A stretch of 8,225 bases of DNA, taken from NCBI GenBank assembly GCA_027311125.1, contig DAICZO010000389.1:1-8225 (forward strand). Direction: 5' to 3'. Shown here piece by piece: positions 6,357-8,225 of the stretch. This DNA is from Acidobacteriaceae bacterium (lineage in GTDB: Bacteria > Acidobacteriota > Terriglobia > Terriglobales > Acidobacteriaceae). How positions within the stretch are numbered: position 1 is the first letter of the stretch; the number at the start of each line of letters is the position of its first letter. Both the position numbers and the translations under genes were made by a program. A model generated the notes under the pieces. That model was not told the origin of the DNA. It worked only from the letters and a program-made list of their open reading frames with translations, and searched no databases.

Positions 6357-7232
6357 TTAGGCTTTGCCCAGCACCCGGGCCATCGCCTCGCCGATCTCCG
6401 CTGGCGTATTCACCACCGTGATTCCGGCCTCCTTCATCGCCTTCATCTTCTCCGCAGCCGTGCCTTCACCGCCGGAGATGATCGCGCCAGCATGGCCCAT
6501 CCGGCGTCACGGAGGCGCCGTCTGGCCCGCGATAAACCCAACCACCGGCTTCTTCACATGCTCCTTGATGTACTTCGCCGCAGCCTCTTCCGCCGATCCG
6601 CCGATCTCGCCGATCATGATGATCGCCTCAGTCTCCGGGTCCTCGTTCAACAGCTTCAGCGCATCGATGTGCGTGGTCCCGATAATCGGGTCGCCGCCAA
6701 TTCCAATCGCCGTCGACTGCCCGATACCGCGCGTCGTCAACTGGTACACCGCCTCGTAGGTCAGCGTGCCCGACTTCGACACGATGCCCACCGAACCCTC
6801 TTTATGAATGCGGCCCGGCATAATGCCAACCTTCGCCTTGCCAGGAGAGATCACACCCGGACAGTTCGGCCCGATCAGACGCGTCTTCGACCTCTTGACG
6901 ATCTCCCACGTCTTCACCATGTCCAGCACGGGAATTCCTTCCGTGATGCAGATGACCAGCGGAATCCCCGCAGCCGTCGCCTCCAGAATTCCATCCGCGG
7001 CAAACGGCGGCGGCACAAAGATCACCGACACATTCGCCCCCGTCTCCTGCACGGCCTCTTCCACCGTGTTGAAGACCGGCCAGCCCTCATGCGTCGTCCC
7101 ACCCTTGCCCGGCGTTACTCCGCCAACCACATTGGTCCCATACTCCGCACAACCCTTGGCATGAAACGTACCCTCACGCCCCGTAATTCCCTGCACAATC
7201 AGCCGCGTATTTTTATCTACCAGAACTGCCAT
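6357..7232 (-). pseudogene. sucD: Succinyl-CoA synthetase alpha subunit, interrupted by an in-frame TGA
   Basis: SucD is the CoA-binding, phosphohistidine-bearing subunit of the TCA-cycle enzyme that converts succinyl-CoA to succinate with NTP formation. From ATG 7232 the frame shows GITGREGTFH (15-24), the CoA-site region GGVTPGKGG (37-45), GPNCPGVISPG (121-131), SKSGTLTYE (152-160), GIGGDPIIGT (177-186) and GFIAGQTAPP (232-241). It then meets TGA at 6509-6507 as codon 242. Reading on gives RRMGHAGAII, SGGEGTAAEKM and ends GKA at TAA 6359-6357. The full frame is 291 residues, the normal length. Homologues have Gly at the stop (APPGRRMGHAGA), so GGA-to-TGA is one change. His247, the residue phosphorylated during catalysis, lies just beyond it, so the 241-residue product would be inactive. 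It overlaps sucC by one base (TAATG) with AGGTGG upstream. Sequence error is quite possible. Confidence 0.9.
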
Positions 7233-8225
7233 TACTTGCCACCTTTCGCGGCCGCAACGGCCAGGTCTGCAGCTTCCTTCATCGTCGATCCCACCAGGAA
7301 ATTCAATCCCGAATCCTTCAAAATCTGGCGGCCTTCTTCCACATTCGTGCCTTCCAGCCGCAGAATGATCGGTATCTCCACGTTCAACTTTTTCGCTGCA
7401 TTCACTACGCCCTGCGCCAGCACATCCACGCGCAGAATGCCGCCGAAGATGTTGATGAAGATCGCCTTCACATTCGGGTCGCTCAGCAGAATTCCAAACG
7501 CATTCTCAATCTGCTCCTGATTCGCGCCGCCGCCTACATCCAGAAAGTTCGCCGCCGACCCACCCGCATACTGGATGATGTCCATCGTCGCCATCGCCAG
7601 GCCAGCGCCGTTCACCATGCACGCAATCGTGCCATCCAGCTTGATGTAGTTCAGTGCATACTTGCTGGCTTCCACCTCCAGCGGATCTTCCTCCGCCAGG
7701 TCGCGCAGCTCCTTCAAATCCTTGTGCCGGAACATCGCGTTGTCGTCGAAGTTGATCTTGCAATCCAGCGCCATCAACTTGTCGTCCTTCGTCGTGATGA
7801 ACGGGTTGATCTCCATCAACGTCGAGTCCGTCTCTACAAACGCCTTGTACAGCCCGGTCATAAACTTGACTGCGTCGTTGATCTGCGTCGGCTTCAAACC
7901 CAGTTTGAACGCCAGCTTGCGCGCCTGGTACGGCTGAAACCCAATCGCCGGCTCAATGTATTCCTTGTAGATCAACTCCGGAGTCGCATGTGCAACCTCT
8001 TCGATCTCCATGCCGCCCGACTGCGAGGCCATAAACACAATCTTCGCCGAAGCCCGGTCCAGCACCAGTCCCAGGTACAGCTCGCGCTCAATCGCCGAAC
8101 CCTCTTCGATCAGCAACCGCTGCACCTTCTGTCCCGCAGGCCCAGTCTGGTGCGTTACCAACTGCATCCCCAGAATCGCCTTCGCCGCTGCGTTCGCGTC
8201 CTCCAGCGTCTTTACCACCTTCACG
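7232..8225 (-). CDS. sucC: Succinyl-CoA synthetase beta subunit, 5' end cut by window edge
   Basis: SucC is the ATP-grasp subunit that binds nucleotide and succinate, and partners SucD in the TCA cycle. The visible 331 codons run in from the right edge. The GTG at 8224 is not a start: the preceding family sequence (about 60 residues ending in a GGGV-like turn) is missing, and SucC is usually about 385-395 residues. Counting that GTG as 1, motifs are LGMQLVTHQTGP (18-29), GGMEIEEVA (70-78), MEINPF (137-142, metal-site region), CKINFDDNAMFRH (155-167), DGTIACMVNGAGLAMATMD (197-215), FLDVGGGA (227-234), NIFGGILRVDVLAQG (258-272) and RLEGTNVEEGR (near the C-terminus). The stop TAA overlaps the sucD ATG by one base, so both subunits are probably translated together. 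No internal stop or frameshift is seen. Confidence 0.97.
   Translation of the reverse strand, partial: VKVVKTLEDANAAAKAILGMQLVTHQTGPAGQKVQRLLIEEGSAIERELYLGLVLDRASAKIVFMASQSGGMEIEEVAHATPELIYKEYIEPAIGFQPYQARKLAFKLGLKPTQINDAVKFMTGLYKAFVETDSTLMEINPFITTKDDKLMALDCKINFDDNAMFRHKDLKELRDLAEEDPLEVEASKYALNYIKLDGTIACMVNGAGLAMATMDIIQYAGGSAANFLDVGGGANQEQIENAFGILLSDPNVKAIFINIFGGILRVDVLAQGVVNAAKKLNVEIPIILRLEGTNVEEGRQILKDSGLNFLVGSTMKEAADLAVAAAKGGK

Noticed and set aside
6507..6509. UGA read as glycine, as in Gracilibacteria/SR1, to explain sucD
   Set aside because: TGA also acts as the natural scoA end overlapping scoB, two other genes carry TAG and TAA stops, and the GC-rich, Acidobacteriota-like content does not fit those lineages.
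8222..8224. GTG as a true start of sucC
   Set aside because: Family alignment from memory places it about 60 residues into SucC, and the gene simply runs off the window.
1..8225. Defence system, mobile element or CRISPR array
   Set aside because: I found no transposase, integrase, nuclease, toxin-antitoxin gene or spaced direct repeats. All genes are recognisable metabolic enzymes.

Overview
The window is a GC-rich, gene-dense bacterial chromosomal segment carrying eight protein-coding genes, seven of them on the minus strand. Protein style, the sucC-sucD-ndk order and the mix of central metabolism with secreted sugar-active enzymes suggest a soil-type Acidobacteriota (Granulicella/Terriglobus/Edaphobacter-like). 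That assignment is an impression from the sequences, not the result of a search. I see no phage, IS element, CRISPR array, tRNA or rRNA, and no intergenic stretch longer than about 170 bases.

Layout on the minus strand, in transcription order from the right edge. sucC (5' end cut by the window edge) and sucD encode the two subunits of succinyl-CoA synthetase, overlap by one base (TAATG), and end at a strong intrinsic terminator. ndk (nucleoside diphosphate kinase, TTG start) follows and ends at its own compound hairpin terminator. A beta-phosphoglucomutase/YqaB-like HAD phosphatase begins only 25 bases past that hairpin. Then comes the single plus-strand gene, a secreted SGNH/GDSL hydrolase, which converges on the HAD gene across a shared terminator and diverges from galM. 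galM (exported aldose 1-epimerase), scoA and scoB (3-oxoacid CoA-transferase) and a glycerate 2-kinase (3' end cut by the left edge) form a probable minus-strand operon.

The main observation is that three of the eight genes are interrupted by one in-frame stop codon while the reading frame on both sides stays intact and family-like. scoA has TAG where Glu is expected in the C-terminal V-[E]-PGELDPDQ motif. sucD has TGA where Gly is expected, just before the phosphohistidine loop. The SGNH hydrolase has TAA inside its signal peptide. Three different stop codons rule out one simple codon reassignment. The scoA and sucD stops are each one G-to-T change (coding strand) from the expected codon, and the third fits the same class. 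Sequence error or very recent inactivation is the likeliest explanation.

Functionally the genes cover succinyl-CoA chemistry (SucCD, ScoAB), nucleotide balance (Ndk), glycerate entry into glycolysis (glycerate kinase) and extracytoplasmic sugar processing (GalM, SGNH hydrolase). I found no convincing new multi-gene system. The interrupted genes are what most deserves checking.
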